Positions 1-9,007 of a DNA stretch of 64,000 nt are shown piece by piece. Location of the stretch: positions 1 through 64,000 of the forward strand of contig CAIOKO010000111.1 in assembly GCA_903858935.1 (NCBI GenBank), given 5' to 3'. The notes under the pieces are model-generated. The model saw nothing but the letters and a program-made list of their open reading frames with translations. It was not told where the DNA came from and did no database searches. The translations under genes and the position numbers were made by a program. The first letter of the stretch is position 1; every line of letters begins with the position of its first letter. The stretch is from an uncultured Schlesneria sp. GTDB taxonomy: Bacteria > Planctomycetota > Planctomycetia > Planctomycetales > Planctomycetaceae.

Positions 1-4
1 ACCT

Positions 5-404
5 CGTCCATTCTCAACTTATCTTCGGCAAGGTGAGGCTTCCATCAACCCGTCTTAGCTTTTCTGGGTTCATCGTCGTAGGGTGCGGTCGAGTCTTCGA
101 GGCCCACCAAACATTCGCAAAAAGGTTGGCAAAGTTCGGCATAGTTGGCCAAGTTCCTGTTTTTAATGGGGTTTTCACGAATGTGAAGTTGGCCAACTTC
201 GTCCGTTCTCGACTTATCTTCGGCAGGATAAGGCTTCCACCAACCCGTCTTGGCTTTTCTCGGTTCGTCGTAGTAGGGTGCGGTCGAGTCTTCGAGGCCC
301 ACCAAACATTCGCAAAAAGGTTGGCAAAGTTCGACATAGTTGGCCAAGTTCCCATTTTTGATTGGGTTTTCGCGAATGCGAAGTTGGCCAACTTCGCATT
401 CGCT
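5..404. repeat. Two tandem copies of a 195-bp unit ending in a 32-bp palindrome
   Basis: The stretch 5-199 is repeated at 200-394 with a few substitutions, a period of 195 bp. Each unit ends in the perfect palindrome GAAGTTGGCCAACTTC (185-200 and 380-395). In the second copy the palindrome widens to a perfect 32-bp inverted repeat (372-403). Variants of the core (GTTGGCAAAGTT, GTTGGCCAAGTT) recur inside each unit. All frames through the repeat are open on both strands, which I take as a by-product of the repeat, because the apparent proteins are just the duplicated unit read through. No coding gene is called here. Confidence 0.85.
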
Positions 405-563
405 CATCGCTAAGCCTAACTGAACCGAAGGCGAAATTGATTCGCCGAAAACGGAAAATCGACGGACTCGAGCAAAGACACCATTCATTGCTTCGTTGAC
501 CCTGGACTATCCCGTAACGATTATCTTGTCGCTCCGTCGCGGGGAATATGTAGCAAACACATT

Positions 564-809
564 TTAACGACACAAACATAACACCGCAAGTGTCGCCAGT
601 AAACACTGTTTAGCAACTTGTTTCTTAACGTTTGGAAAGTGATCATGGAAATTGAGTTTTGTATCGCACGACCAACATCGCAGTGGCGACGCTAACGACT
701 TGAATTTAGGGCAGTTACGCCAAAGCCGCTTCAATAAAGCTTCTTTCCAATCCCCGTCGTAGTCGCGTCCTCGCCGTTCTTGCGACCTCTCGTCAATGTA
801 TTCGGTCAT
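564..809 (-). pseudogene. Possible N-terminal relic of an Rpn-type (DUF4351) nuclease
   Basis: An 81-codon frame begins with a stretch containing RDYDGDWKEALLK. The D-x-DG-x-WKEAL signature resembles the N-terminus of Rpn/PD-(D/E)XK recombination-promoting nucleases, which are mobile-element-associated and often decayed. After this motif the frame no longer resembles the family, and I could not find a continuation in the other two frames. It lies between the tandem repeat and the Roco-TIR gene. The call rests on about ten residues, so a chance match is quite possible. The rest of 405-856 shows nothing else I can name. Confidence 0.25.
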
Positions 810-856
810 CAGTGAATCATGCCGACGCGGCCATATTTGGATTCGGCTCGGATCAC

Positions 857-3433
857 TCAGTCTGCTGAACGCCTCAGGCCGGTCGGCCCCCTGGCGGAAA
901 TAAGGCTGTTTCGCGATCGCTTCGAGTCACTTGTTTCGCGGCGCTTCTTGACGGCCAGTTCAATGCCGCGTTCGATGAGTTCCCAAGCGGTATCGTGCGA
1001 ACGATAGGAGACAAGCGTTTTACCTTTAAACGGTAACAACTCGAATTTGGCAAAATCCTCTTTCTCGTACGTACATCGTTTGAGCAGCACCGGCACGATG
1101 TCAGCAAGGCCATAAGCATGCTGCTGCATGGAGATCGGTCGCTCTTCGGTGCTGATATATGCGGAGGCGAGAAAGTCGCGGCTCACCATGTAGATGACGA
1201 TCTCCGCTTCCATGAGTCGCTTTTTGATCGTCTCATCCCAATCCTCCCCTGGAACCAGGTCGGTATCTCGCCACGCCGTAATGTAGCCGCGATTGGCAAG
1301 AATCCGCAGGGTCGGGAGCAGCCGTTTCACCATTTGTTCGTCGGCGTGCGCGTAGCAGACGAATAGCGGTAATGCGCGTTCCACTTCACCCCTCTTAGCT
1401 TTCGCCACGGTTGCTTCGGGGCTTTCCACTTCTTCCAGCGTTCGCTTCGGATTGATCGTTACCGTCTCGCCGCCGACTCGTTTCTCGGTCCGCTCGTCCG
1501 TGCCTCGGTCGTCGCGCAGCACCTCCCACTCCGACCAGACACCAGGATTCTCTTCACTCTCGACCCACGTGGTGACCGGGTTCTTTCCGTTGAGGATCTG
1601 CATCTCCGCCTGAACATATTCCGTCAGCCAGACCCGGTCGTCACGTCCACCCAGAGCAAACAGATCCGTTAACCTTCCCTCCGGGTCGGCCCGCACGAGC
1701 GCTTCGGCCCCTCCTCGCCTCAAAACGACGCCGCGCTGCCACCGTGGCTGCCCGTCGCTGAGCGTGTGCGAACGAACGACGAACTGTGGGATTAATCCTG
1801 GCGGACGGAGCCCGTCGTATCGGAACTGAACGTGCCGTGCTTCCGGCTTCAGGAACTTCTTCAGTTCCTGTGGCTGGTTGGCGCTCAGCAGGCCAGGGAC
1901 CAGGTACTGCTCGTCGACGTCATTGAGCGCGAAGCAAAGTTCGAATTTCACCATCAGCTTCAGCAGATACTCGTGCATCTCTGGCGGATATTCGCGTTTT
2001 CCAGGCAAAGCTTTGGGAAGATCGCTGCGGCGCAGCACGCCACCAGTCTTCTTTTTCTTTATCCATCGCAGAATCTTGTAGATCCCGTCAACCAGCCATT
2101 GCGGCTTCAACACACTGGTGTCGCGCAGGCGGGGGTCGTTCCGATAATTGAGCGCGATTCCCAGACAATTGAGTATGTCCGCAAGCGTTTCCTGCTGATC
2201 GATCTGCGTCACTTTTTCTGCTGTGCAGATCGCTTGATATTCGTCGAATCTGACGTAGTTCGCCTTCTGCTGTTCGAGACGCTCGCGCACCTGGGACCAG
2301 CGCCGATCGATTTTCTGCCGCACGCTGGGCATCGAGCGTGCGAGTTTTGCGATTTCTTGACGCAATTGTTGGATTCCGAACGACGGATCACAGTCGGTCT
2401 TCAGTACCCCCTTCACTTCAGGGTAGTTCTCTTTCAGATAGTGCTCGTCGATGTCAAACGGGTGAGCCTTTATCTGGTTCAGCACGATCAATACCGGCGA
2501 ACCTGGACCGTAAGTCCGAACAAGCCGAAGCCAATACTCGGCCTCGGGTTCGGCTCGGCCCTGTCTGCCAATCAGTACGATGACATAGATGCTCCGTTCG
2601 GAAAAGAAAAACTGGTGCGTGTGGTGCAGAAACTCTTGACCGCCGAAATCGCAGACGTGGGCGCGGATCATCGACTTGCCGCTGGGGAGTTCAAGTACAT
2701 GCCGTTCAATACCGGGTGTTTCTTTTTCCCGCTCGTCGTGCGGTTCACCTCGCAGGGCTTTGCTGAGACACGTCTTGCCGACGCGTCCATGCCCCACCAA
2801 GAGCAGCTTCACTTCATTCAACGGCTCAGAGCTTTTCCTCTTTGCACCGAAGTAGGCATCCAAAATCATCGCTGGATTGTCAGTCCCGAGAATCTCTTGA
2901 TTCAATCCCAGCTTCGGATTTCCGAACAAGGATAGTAGGTCGAGGGATTTTTGGAGATCCCTTAAAGTTACTGGCAGCGACGTGAGTTGATTCATATACA
3001 AGTAAATTGTCTTGAGAGACTTGATTTGACCAATCTCTGGCGGGATTTTAGTGATCTGGTTGTTACCGACATCAAGAAACTTCAAGGCAGTGAGCGCGCC
3101 AATCTCCGGCGGCAGCGTTGAGAGTTGGTTATCGCGGACTATGAGAATCTCTAACGCGGTAAGCGAGCCGATCTCCCGTGGCAGCGTTACGAGTTGGTTA
3201 ACGTTGAGATCGATCTCCGTTAACGCGATAAGCGAGCCGATCTCCAGTGGGAGCGCTGTGAGTTGGTTATCGCTGAGATCAATCCTCTTTAACGTGGTGA
3301 GATCGCCAACTCCTGGCGGCAGAGTAACGAGACCTAGGCCACTCAAATCGAGCGTCGTTGCACGATTTAACTTGGCAGTGGCGATTCGGCTACGGGCTTC
3401 GATGTGGCCGTTTGGAGAGGCTTTTTTCTTCAT
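857..3433 (-). CDS. LRR-Roc-COR-TIR multidomain protein (Roco family GTPase)
   Basis: An 858-residue protein. Residues about 25-170 are six or so 23-residue leucine-rich repeats (pattern LxxLPxxIGxLTxLxxLxLxxNQ). Residues about 205-365 are a Roc GTPase: P-loop GHGRVGKT at 214-221, DFGGQE at 262-267 and a degenerate NQIKAH in place of NKxD at 319-324. A COR-like region follows (about 390-640). Residues about 688-825 are a TIR domain (FVCYAHADE at 691-699, AWRDTDLVPGEDW at 720-732). Roco proteins couple GTP-driven dimerisation to an effector; bacterial TIR domains are often NADases in anti-phage defence or signalling. The TIR catalytic glutamate is not certain by eye, since S-x-DFLASAYIS carries a less usual context. 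The gene stands alone, with repeats on both sides. The ATG at 3433 has only a weak GTGGAA upstream. Its substrate and trigger are unknown. Confidence 0.9.
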   Translation of the reverse strand: MKKKASPNGHIEARSRIATAKLNRATTLDLSGLGLVTLPPGVGDLTTLKRIDLSDNQLTALPLEIGSLIALTEIDLNVNQLVTLPREIGSLTALEILIVRDNQLSTLPPEIGALTALKFLDVGNNQITKIPPEIGQIKSLKTIYLYMNQLTSLPVTLRDLQKSLDLLSLFGNPKLGLNQEILGTDNPAMILDAYFGAKRKSSEPLNEVKLLLVGHGRVGKTCLSKALRGEPHDEREKETPGIERHVLELPSGKSMIRAHVCDFGGQEFLHHTHQFFFSERSIYVIVLIGRQGRAEPEAEYWLRLVRTYGPGSPVLIVLNQIKAHPFDIDEHYLKENYPEVKGVLKTDCDPSFGIQQLRQEIAKLARSMPSVRQKIDRRWSQVRERLEQQKANYVRFDEYQAICTAEKVTQIDQQETLADILNCLGIALNYRNDPRLRDTSVLKPQWLVDGIYKILRWIKKKKTGGVLRRSDLPKALPGKREYPPEMHEYLLKLMVKFELCFALNDVDEQYLVPGLLSANQPQELKKFLKPEARHVQFRYDGLRPPGLIPQFVVRSHTLSDGQPRWQRGVVLRRGGAEALVRADPEGRLTDLFALGGRDDRVWLTEYVQAEMQILNGKNPVTTWVESEENPGVWSEWEVLRDDRGTDERTEKRVGGETVTINPKRTLEEVESPEATVAKAKRGEVERALPLFVCYAHADEQMVKRLLPTLRILANRGYITAWRDTDLVPGEDWDETIKKRLMEAEIVIYMVSRDFLASAYISTEERPISMQQHAYGLADIVPVLLKRCTYEKEDFAKFELLPFKGKTLVSYRSHDTAWELIERGIELAVKKRRETSDSKRSRNSLISARGPTGLRRSAD

Positions 3434-3668
3434 GGACTTAGTTTTCCACTAAATTGCGGTAAATGCAAACGGGTCATTCTACCTTTCTTGATTTCGGAAC
3501 CGTCTCAGATTCGATCGCCGTCGGTCCGTGACATTTTGTGATCTCGATAATTCTTGTGCCGAAATGTTATTCAGAATTGCAACGGGAACGTCCGGTATTT
3601 CAAACGATGACTCCGCCGCATTGTTGATCCGTGATCAACATAATGGATACACACGACAATTAATCGCG

Positions 3669-3966
3669 CAGACGAGATGGAAACATTCTTCGCCCAGAAT
3701 GGGCCGACGGAAATCAGCCCAGCGGCAAGCTTGTCCTCAAGCGCCGCCCTGGGTCAGACGCCAACGACAACATGGGGTGCCCTGTAAGGGCACGGGAAGA
3801 TTCGATGGACGCCGATATCATAAAACGCTGGGAATTTTGTTCCGATTGTCGAATCCATGGTTCCGTTGCCCCTTCAGGGCAACCCGTCCAATTGTGGCTT
3901 GTGACCCAGGGCGGCGCTCGCGGACGAGCTTGCCGCTGGGCTCGTTTCCACTGCCCCATTCGGGGC
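3669..3966. repeat. Dispersed inverted-repeat element, copy 1
   Basis: Nested inverted arms: the arm at 3716-3754 (AGCCCAGCGGCAAGC...) is answered by 3903-3942 (...GCTTGCCGCTGGGCT), with outer arms around CCCAGAATGGGC (3691) and CCCCATTCGGGG (3954). An inner pair CCTGTAAGGGC / CCTTCAGGGC sits between them. The element is repeated 403 bp further on. There is no transposase; it looks like a palindromic MITE-like or REP-like unit. Frames through it are open on both strands but are explained by the symmetry. Confidence 0.85.
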
Positions 3967-4071
3967 AAAATACCGTGGAACGATGCGGCCTGCCAACGAC
4001 GGTTCTCGATGGTTCACGCCGTATTCTAGTTTCGAGTCGAACGCAATAGACGAAAACGACAATAACTCGTG

Positions 4072-4380
4072 CAGACGAGATGGAAACATTCTTCGCCCAG
4101 AATGGGCCGACGGAAATCAGCCCAGCGGCAAGCTCGTCCTCCAGCGCCGCCCTGGGTAAGACGCCAACGACGATACGGCGTGCCCTGTAAGGGCACTGGA
4201 AGATTCTGTGGTCGCAAATATCTAAAACGCGGCGAATTTGTCTCGAGTTTTAGGTCCAATCGCCGACTCCATGGTTCCGTTAGCCTTCACGGCAACCCGT
4301 CCGGTTGTGGCTCGTGACCCAGGGCGGCACTCGATGACGAGCTTGTCGCTGGGCTGGTTTCTGCTGCCATTTTTGGGGCA
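4072..4380. repeat. Dispersed inverted-repeat element, copy 2
   Basis: Second copy of the element at 3669. The arms are at 4119-4157 and 4316-4355, with the same entry sequence CAGACGAGATGGAAACATTC at 4072. The left arms of the two copies are nearly identical while the central and right parts have diverged, which suggests an old duplication with the left side kept. Together the two copies fill most of the gene-free stretch 3434-4529; I see no gene in the remainder. Confidence 0.85.
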
Positions 4381-4529
4381 ATGTTCGACATCGCAACGAC
4401 GCCACCGGACTCACATCGGACCGTCATCCCGTTGGGACTTTGGATTGAACGGATCCAGTTTTTTCGTCGTTTCACGAAATCGGTTCGACGTTAATTATTT
4501 TTCGCGTTTGCGTGTCATAGCGCACACCG

Positions 4530-6221
4530 CTATCGCGGTGTGATCTTCGGCCAGTCCAATTCGACACCGTCCTTTCGGAGTGTCTCCTGGAAATCGGCGA
4601 GCAACTTGTTGTCCTTTCGCACTTGCCGGGGTGGCTCTTTGCGCTGCAGGCAGAAGGCGGCGAGGGCGCCTGCGGCTTCGCCGATGCCCCATTCGACGGG
4701 ATGCAGGCGGTAACACCCGTTCGTGATGTGCGTCACACCGATGTTCTTGCAGCAGGCGAGAAGGTTTTCCACTCGCTGGGGAATCAGGGCACCGAGCGGA
4801 ATCTGGAATGGCAACGATGACACGTCAATATAATTGGTCCCCTCGGTGGAAGGATGCAGGTCAATCCGATAGCTGCCGACGCCGACCGTATCGGGAAAAC
4901 GTTCTGCCTTTACCTCTTCCTGCTTTTGGCCCGTGAGTTTCATACGTGCATCCGTGCCGACATGTTGCTCCAGCACGGTGAACTCCGCCTTAATGCGGCG
5001 CGATTCGCGTATGTAGGGGTATTTGGCCAGCCCGTCTGCGGTGCCGACGATGTCGTCACGCAGGCGTAACCCCTTCCAGCCTTGCTTGCCGTCTGAGCGA
5101 GGTGCTTCGGTTTGCATCCAGTAAAGCAGCGACAGGCTCAGTTGTTTTGCGCGGTTTAAATGTTTCTCAGCCTCTTCGGCGCTGACATCAATCAGGTTGC
5201 CTAACCAGTAATCGTTTTGCGGCCAATTGACGAGACAGATATCGCCCGGATAGACACCCTGTTTGAAATTCTTGCGATCAGCAATCCGGCGGTAACGCCA
5301 CAGGTTCAGTCCTTCAGTCGTCGCCCCCGTCGGATCGAAGGCCACCCTTCGTTCTTTCAACGTCACGGGATCGGACATCTGCCAACTGAGAAGCGCGCCT
5401 GGCCAGGCTGGTTTCAGATCCGGGACGTACTTCTGCCAGAAGTCGTATTCCGTCGGCTTTTCGATCGTGTGGTCCTCGCCGTCGAGATAATCGATCGCGA
5501 AACAGACTGTGAACGCCTGCTGATCCGCTGGCCTGGCCTCAGCAGGTGCATGCGGCTCGCCGGTTTCTTTTTGTGACTCGGCACCGACGACATATTCCGT
5601 CTTTGACAGCGGTAGCAGGTCACCCAACTCCGTCGCGTCGAGGAAATAGTTAGCACTCAGTTCGATATCACGGCCCGTCTCGAGATCGTGCATGCGTACT
5701 GACCGAATACGATCCCGGTCAACATCGGCCCCGGTAAGCTTGTGTCGAGTCAGCAGAATAATACGTCGACTGCTGATATAGGGGGCCAGAAGATCGCTCA
5801 GCACGGCGAGCGCGACGCGTGGCTCGTGGCAAAGACGCGACACGGCACCGTTGCCGGGATTCAGTTCTTCAACAGCCCGTGCCTCGGGCGTAAGCGGATA
5901 ATGTTGACGGTAAAAATCCCGGACGTCTTTGCGAAATCGTCGATAAAGACGCGTGGCACCGAAGGATTCAATCCAGGGATGTTCGTCAGGAGGTACCGCT
6001 TGTGAGGTGAGTTGCCCTCCGATCCAGTCGGTTTCATCGGTCAAAATGACCTGACGGCCTGACCGCGCTGCCGCAAGAGCCGCAGCACACCCGCCGATGC
6101 CCCCGCCGACGATCACGATGTCCGCACGCAACTCTTTCGCACGCGAACCGTCAGCACGCAATACGGAAGTGTAAGTGAAAGGCAATAGCGCAGCGGTCTT
6201 CAGAAAGGTCCGGCGGCTCAC
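4530..6221 (-). CDS. Tat-exported FAD-dependent oxidoreductase
   Basis: 563 residues from a GTG at 6221. This start is preferred over the longer frame because GGAG lies 8 nt upstream and the protein then begins directly with a twin-arginine signal (SRRTFLKTAALL). A Rossmann dinucleotide site DIVIVGGGIGGCAAALAAA follows at about residues 34-52. The C-terminal segment with VENLLACCKNIGVTHI and GIGEAAGALAAFC matches the FAD-binding end of the FAD_oxidored (PF12831) family, members of which are exported in planctomycetes and often sit near polysaccharide genes. It probably folds in the cytoplasm with FAD and is exported folded. The substrate is unknown. It follows the HEAT-repeat gene on the same strand after about 200 bp containing two hairpins. 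Confidence 0.88.
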   Translation of the reverse strand: MSRRTFLKTAALLPFTYTSVLRADGSRAKELRADIVIVGGGIGGCAAALAAARSGRQVILTDETDWIGGQLTSQAVPPDEHPWIESFGATRLYRRFRKDVRDFYRQHYPLTPEARAVEELNPGNGAVSRLCHEPRVALAVLSDLLAPYISSRRIILLTRHKLTGADVDRDRIRSVRMHDLETGRDIELSANYFLDATELGDLLPLSKTEYVVGAESQKETGEPHAPAEARPADQQAFTVCFAIDYLDGEDHTIEKPTEYDFWQKYVPDLKPAWPGALLSWQMSDPVTLKERRVAFDPTGATTEGLNLWRYRRIADRKNFKQGVYPGDICLVNWPQNDYWLGNLIDVSAEEAEKHLNRAKQLSLSLLYWMQTEAPRSDGKQGWKGLRLRDDIVGTADGLAKYPYIRESRRIKAEFTVLEQHVGTDARMKLTGQKQEEVKAERFPDTVGVGSYRIDLHPSTEGTNYIDVSSLPFQIPLGALIPQRVENLLACCKNIGVTHITNGCYRLHPVEWGIGEAAGALAAFCLQRKEPPRQVRKDNKLLADFQETLRKDGVELDWPKITPR

Positions 6222-6374
6222 GGCAATATCTCCCGCGTATTGATCATTTGGACGATTCAACAGAAATACGGTCTCTGTCTATCGTATCAATTTCGGGCTT
6301 ATCTGCTAGAAGCCTGGATGAGGGCTGACTCGGTATCCCTACTTGGGAGACCGTGACGGTTTTGCTGGACAGTT

Positions 6375-6421
6375 CCGACGCTAGCAGCGTCGGCCACGTG
6401 TCCGACGCTGCCAGCATCGGA
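6375..6421. terminator. Two adjacent hairpins between the HEAT gene and the FAD oxidoreductase
   Basis: CCGACGCT-AGC-AGCGTCGG (6375-6393) is a perfect 8-bp stem. A second hairpin TCCGACGCT-GCC-AGCATCGGA (6401-6421) has one mismatch and nearly the same stem sequence. The pair lies just beyond the stop of the upstream minus-strand gene (6428), where a terminator or RNA-processing site would be expected. There is no U-tract, so intrinsic termination is uncertain. Confidence 0.5.
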
Positions 6422-6427
6422 CCGGGA

Positions 6428-8644
6428 TCAGTTTGCGCGTTGCGGCGGAAATTGACGAAGGCGTTCGCTGACAACCGTCGCATTCGGGCGTAACGATCCG
6501 ATTACGCTCGCTAGAGCTGATTTTACCGTCGGATTGTCGGTGTTCTTCCAGCCTGAATGAAGATCAAACACTTCGTCGTTTGTCAGCATCAGACCATAGT
6601 GTTGAATATGGTACGCCAACTGATTGGCTGCGATCTGTCTGATATTCTCTTCAACTTGTGAATTCAGCGCGACATCCGAAAGCCGACGCTGGGCTGATGG
6701 GGTGCCGATTCCAGCCAGACCAATCAATGCATTCTGGGCAATACCTGGATCTTCTACCGCAGCTCCGATTTCCTTCTCGGCCTGCGAGATATCGAAGATT
6801 TTAGAGAGACTCCCATTACCAATCATCGCCAGCCAATAGGCTGCGGCATTCTTCTGAAGCGTCCGTTCTTGTGGCGAAAGTGCTGGTGTCTTCAAACTCT
6901 TGACGAAGGGGAGTGCCTGATCAAGGAAGTCACTCGAAGTGGCGGATTCGGCGACGAACGTCGCAGGGGCGTTTCGAGCAACCGCTCGTGCCACCTCATT
7001 CCGCATTTTTCCCTGTCCGTAGATCGCGATTGGAATTGACGCTGTTCGTGCATCAGCACGAAGGTTTGCCAACGTCTGGGTCAAATCCCAGCGCTGACAG
7101 TTAACATGCACCACAATCAGTTCGACCCCGGTGGTCAATGCCGCTTGCTCAAATCCATCCCGTCCGGAAGAGGCGACGTACGCTAGAAGGCCACCGTCCC
7201 TGAGAAATCCCGCTGTGGAACTGGCTCGGCGATTATCCGCGTCAATTACGATTGCACGTGATTGCTGCGAATCCGTAATCGCCCGCGAAAGGATGCCAAC
7301 GACACGGTTTGCACCTGTGAATGGCTTTGAGGGATCCAGTTTCAGGATCGTCGTCGCGGCCGCAAATTGAACGCGGGGATCAGTTGAATTAAGTGCGGCA
7401 ACGACCGGAGACTTCAACACACCAGTCGAAACGAGCTGCTCACGGGTTCCAATCTGAGAAAGGACTTCCAACGCCGCGACAGCCGTGGTCGCCCGACCAG
7501 CATCAAGAGCCTCTTCCAGGACCTTAGACATCGTTTCTTCGCCAGCAGTCAATCCAAGGTACATGGCCGAGCCAGGTGCTGCTGACCGAGGTGCGTCCCA
7601 ACCCTGACGCAGAACTTCGAGCCCTAAAAGCGATGCGAGATACTGTCGCTGAGGATCCGGCTGCTCAGGGGATAGTGCGAGCGACTGACGCGCGAATCGC
7701 GTTGACAAGAAGAGAGAGGCGATTTCCGGCGTGAGCGACCGTTCGACAACAGTCCCTTCTTTGTCCGACCATGCCCATAGATTAACTGCACCCCGCTCGT
7801 CGACAGGGAGCAACTCTGGCGAGCGATAAAGGAGCTTCGCCAATCGTTTGAGTTCGTTTGAGGCGGTGACGGACGAGAGTTGTTTTCCCGAGTTCTTCAA
7901 GAGCTTCGTAAGTGCCCGTCTTGCTGCTGCAGTAACGCCTGGCGGCTGATGTTCATCGAAGGCCGGAGACCATAAGTGAGGTATAGCTTCGCTGGCGTCT
8001 AACCATCCCAGTGTGTCGATCACTGCGGCGCGAATTCGAGGTTCGGGAGAATCAAGTGCCCCCAAGAGTGGTGCGACGACCTGGTTACCCATTCTCGCCA
8101 GTGCGACGACGAACGCATCCTGCTGGTCGATCATCTCGGCTTTCGACATCTGCTTGATCATTTCAAGGACAACACGTGCCCCGGCATTTTTCAATTCGGC
8201 GATTGCGAGATCCCGTTCGGTTGGCCCCTGGGTCAGACGCTGAATCAGAGAATCAACGTACTGGGGATCTTCAGCCTGTTTTCGCGCTGCGTTATTCAAG
8301 CTTTCCAGCAGCTTTTTGGATCGCGGTTGCAGTTCTGGCGATGCGGCGAGTTTCAGGAACTCAGCAGTGCCATGTTTATCACGAAGCTTGATCAGCATCG
8401 AATCGTCGGGCGACGTTGCGTCAAACTGTTCCAGATATTGCGCGGCCAGGTCCGGTCGAGCCAGATCGTATGTCAGCAAAGCTGCGGCAAACATCTCCTC
8501 AGGAGTCGTCGGCTCCTTCAGCAGAGGCGATCGTTCGATGACCGCCTTTTTCGCGGGTGGCTGTGCGTTAACCGATCCGCCACTCATGAACATGGTGGTA
8601 GAGAATGCACAAAGAAAAAGACAGACATTCCGCATTCGGGCCAT
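6428..8644 (-). CDS. Exported HEAT-repeat protein with a degenerate receiver domain
   Basis: 738 residues from ATG 8644, chosen because GGAG lies 8 nt upstream and because the protein then opens with a signal peptide (MRNVCLFLCAFSTTMFM, cleavage near VNA-Q). HEAT-like alpha repeats occur at about residues 120-260 and again at about 370-450 and 600-730. Between them, about residues 463-583, is a CheY-like fold (AIVIDAD; ELIVVHVN; IPIAIYGQGK). The aspartate that would take phosphate is replaced in ELIVVHVN, so ordinary phosphorelay is unlikely. A receiver-type domain outside the cytoplasm is unusual but exported proteins of this architecture do recur in planctomycetes. The role is probably as a binding scaffold. 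It precedes the FAD oxidoreductase, possibly as one unit. Confidence 0.8.
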   Translation of the reverse strand: MARMRNVCLFLCAFSTTMFMSGGSVNAQPPAKKAVIERSPLLKEPTTPEEMFAAALLTYDLARPDLAAQYLEQFDATSPDDSMLIKLRDKHGTAEFLKLAASPELQPRSKKLLESLNNAARKQAEDPQYVDSLIQRLTQGPTERDLAIAELKNAGARVVLEMIKQMSKAEMIDQQDAFVVALARMGNQVVAPLLGALDSPEPRIRAAVIDTLGWLDASEAIPHLWSPAFDEHQPPGVTAAARRALTKLLKNSGKQLSSVTASNELKRLAKLLYRSPELLPVDERGAVNLWAWSDKEGTVVERSLTPEIASLFLSTRFARQSLALSPEQPDPQRQYLASLLGLEVLRQGWDAPRSAAPGSAMYLGLTAGEETMSKVLEEALDAGRATTAVAALEVLSQIGTREQLVSTGVLKSPVVAALNSTDPRVQFAAATTILKLDPSKPFTGANRVVGILSRAITDSQQSRAIVIDADNRRASSTAGFLRDGGLLAYVASSGRDGFEQAALTTGVELIVVHVNCQRWDLTQTLANLRADARTASIPIAIYGQGKMRNEVARAVARNAPATFVAESATSSDFLDQALPFVKSLKTPALSPQERTLQKNAAAYWLAMIGNGSLSKIFDISQAEKEIGAAVEDPGIAQNALIGLAGIGTPSAQRRLSDVALNSQVEENIRQIAANQLAYHIQHYGLMLTNDEVFDLHSGWKNTDNPTVKSALASVIGSLRPNATVVSERLRQFPPQRAN

Positions 8645-9007
8645 TTCGCAGACTCCGGTTTTGTGCATGGTCACGTCACTCAATCCATTGAGCATCGATC
8701 ACGTTGCACTCACAAGACACCCCATTCCGAATTTCCGACAATTTCATCCTACGATCGCGAGCATAGGGATCACAATGACAAAATTGGTCGCATTGCGTAA
8801 CAGAATTGCCCCGCAATCGAATCGACCACCGGGTGTGCAGGACATTGCGGATAAACCGCAATGAGATCCTCAAACACAGACCAAGTTGTTCGTTATGCCG
8901 GTGAATCCACCGGTGACGGATATCCGCATGGTATCGATTATGCGGCTTATCCTGATTGCGGTGACGGCGAGATCTCAACCGGCAAGATCCGCCGACCCGC
9001 AAGAGGC
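8645..9007. other. Gene-free stretch upstream of the HEAT gene
   Basis: 363 bp with no convincing coding frame. A small hairpin CCGGTG-AATC-CACCGG (8898-8913) lies about 95 bp past the stop of lipoprotein A and could be part of its terminator. The promoter of the HEAT gene should lie here, but I cannot point to boxes. Confidence 0.4.

Noticed and set aside
33-606. Open frames of 125-147 codons on both strands across the tandem repeat
   Set aside because: They are the same 195-bp unit read through twice, open in several frames, with no ribosome-binding site and no recognisable family.
1832-2935. A 367-codon plus-strand frame inside the Roco gene
   Set aside because: It lies wholly opposite a well-supported coding sequence with domain signatures, and its translation has none.
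3528-4543. Several 60-170 codon frames on both strands, including phrases like RRKSAQRQARPQAPPW
   Set aside because: They follow the symmetry of the inverted-repeat elements; both strands give similar peptides, which indicates non-coding repeat.
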